Notes under the pieces: model-generated
Seen by the model: the letters and a program-made list of their open reading frames with translations, nothing else
Told to the model about the DNA's origin: nothing
Database searches by the model: none
Shown: one piece after another, positions 6,197 to 6,279 of the stretch
Layout: the number at the start of each line of letters is the position of its first letter
Position numbering within the stretch: the first letter of the stretch is position 1
Program-made: the position numbers and the translations under genes
Source: Bovifimicola sp050309585
GTDB lineage: Bacteria; Bacillota; Clostridia; Lachnospirales; Lachnospiraceae
DNA: 6,279 bases
Reading direction: 5' to 3'
NCBI GenBank assembly: GCA_050309585.1
Contig: JBNRML010000109.1
Span: forward strand, 1 to 6,279

Positions 6197-6278
6197 TAAA
6201 TTTTCAGACTGCAAGACGGAGGAAGAAGGCGTAGCGGTGGCTACGTCGACTGACGACAACGCCGCAGATGGAAATTTA
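6197..6278. repeat. Multi-branched inverted-repeat element (structured interspersed repeat or ncRNA candidate)
   Basis: An outer stem pairs 6197-6206 (TAAATTTTCA) with 6269-6278 and continues as CTGC (6209-6212) with GCAG (6264-6267). Inside, GGC (6228-6230) pairs with GCC (6261-6263) and encloses two hairpins: GTAGC/GCTAC (6231-6235 with 6240-6244, loop GGTG) and GTCG/CGAC (6245-6248 with 6254-6257, loop ACTGA). One side carries an unpaired purine run (6213-6227). The segment is visibly GC-richer than the rest of the window. It gives the impression of a dispersed structured repeat of Lachnospiraceae genomes, but that is recall, not a search. It follows the lipoprotein stop by 38 bases, so it could also act as its 3' end structure, although no T-run follows within the window. 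Confidence 0.55.
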
Positions 6279-6279
6279 G

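Overview
The window is AT-rich, with strong AGGAGG-type ribosome binding sites, compact hairpin terminators, an ISLre2-type transposase and a c-di-GMP enzyme fused to a PTS permease domain. This fits a Gram-positive, low-GC Clostridia genome, most likely a gut or rumen Lachnospiraceae relative (Roseburia, Butyrivibrio or Eubacterium type). That assignment is inference from gene content and style; no taxonomic marker gene is present. All identifiable genes are on the + strand.

Left third (1-1970): a decayed insertion-sequence region. A transposase of the ISLre2 (UPF0236) family runs from 62 to 1422 but is broken twice: by an internal deletion with frame change near 645-653, and by a 2-base slip in an AT run near 825-828. 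It is followed by a 128-bp nested palindrome (1446-1573). Next comes a small transcription unit with a good sigma-A promoter (1679-1707), a 24-codon reading frame that looks like the first residues of an AAA/DUF4143-type ATPase, and an intrinsic terminator (1842-1889).

Middle (1972-4047): a 691-residue membrane protein. An EIIC sugar-permease domain of the lactose/cellobiose type is fused to a cytoplasmic EAL domain that keeps all its catalytic residues. There is no EIIA or EIIB domain. The likely role is a membrane c-di-GMP phosphodiesterase whose input is a sugar or a permease-like conformational signal. Two back-to-back hairpins (4093-4147) close this gene.

Right (4173-6158): a separately promoted 616-residue lipoprotein. 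It has an extracellular solute-binding-protein domain followed by a domain resembling the C-terminal domain of 5'-nucleotidases, an unusual pairing. No ABC permease or ATPase gene lies beside it. A plausible reading is an extracellular sensing module: the lipoprotein binds a ligand outside the cell and the EIIC-EAL protein next door changes c-di-GMP inside. The physical link between the two is inference from adjacency only. The window ends in a GC-richer, multi-branched inverted-repeat element (6197-6278) that looks like an interspersed structured repeat.
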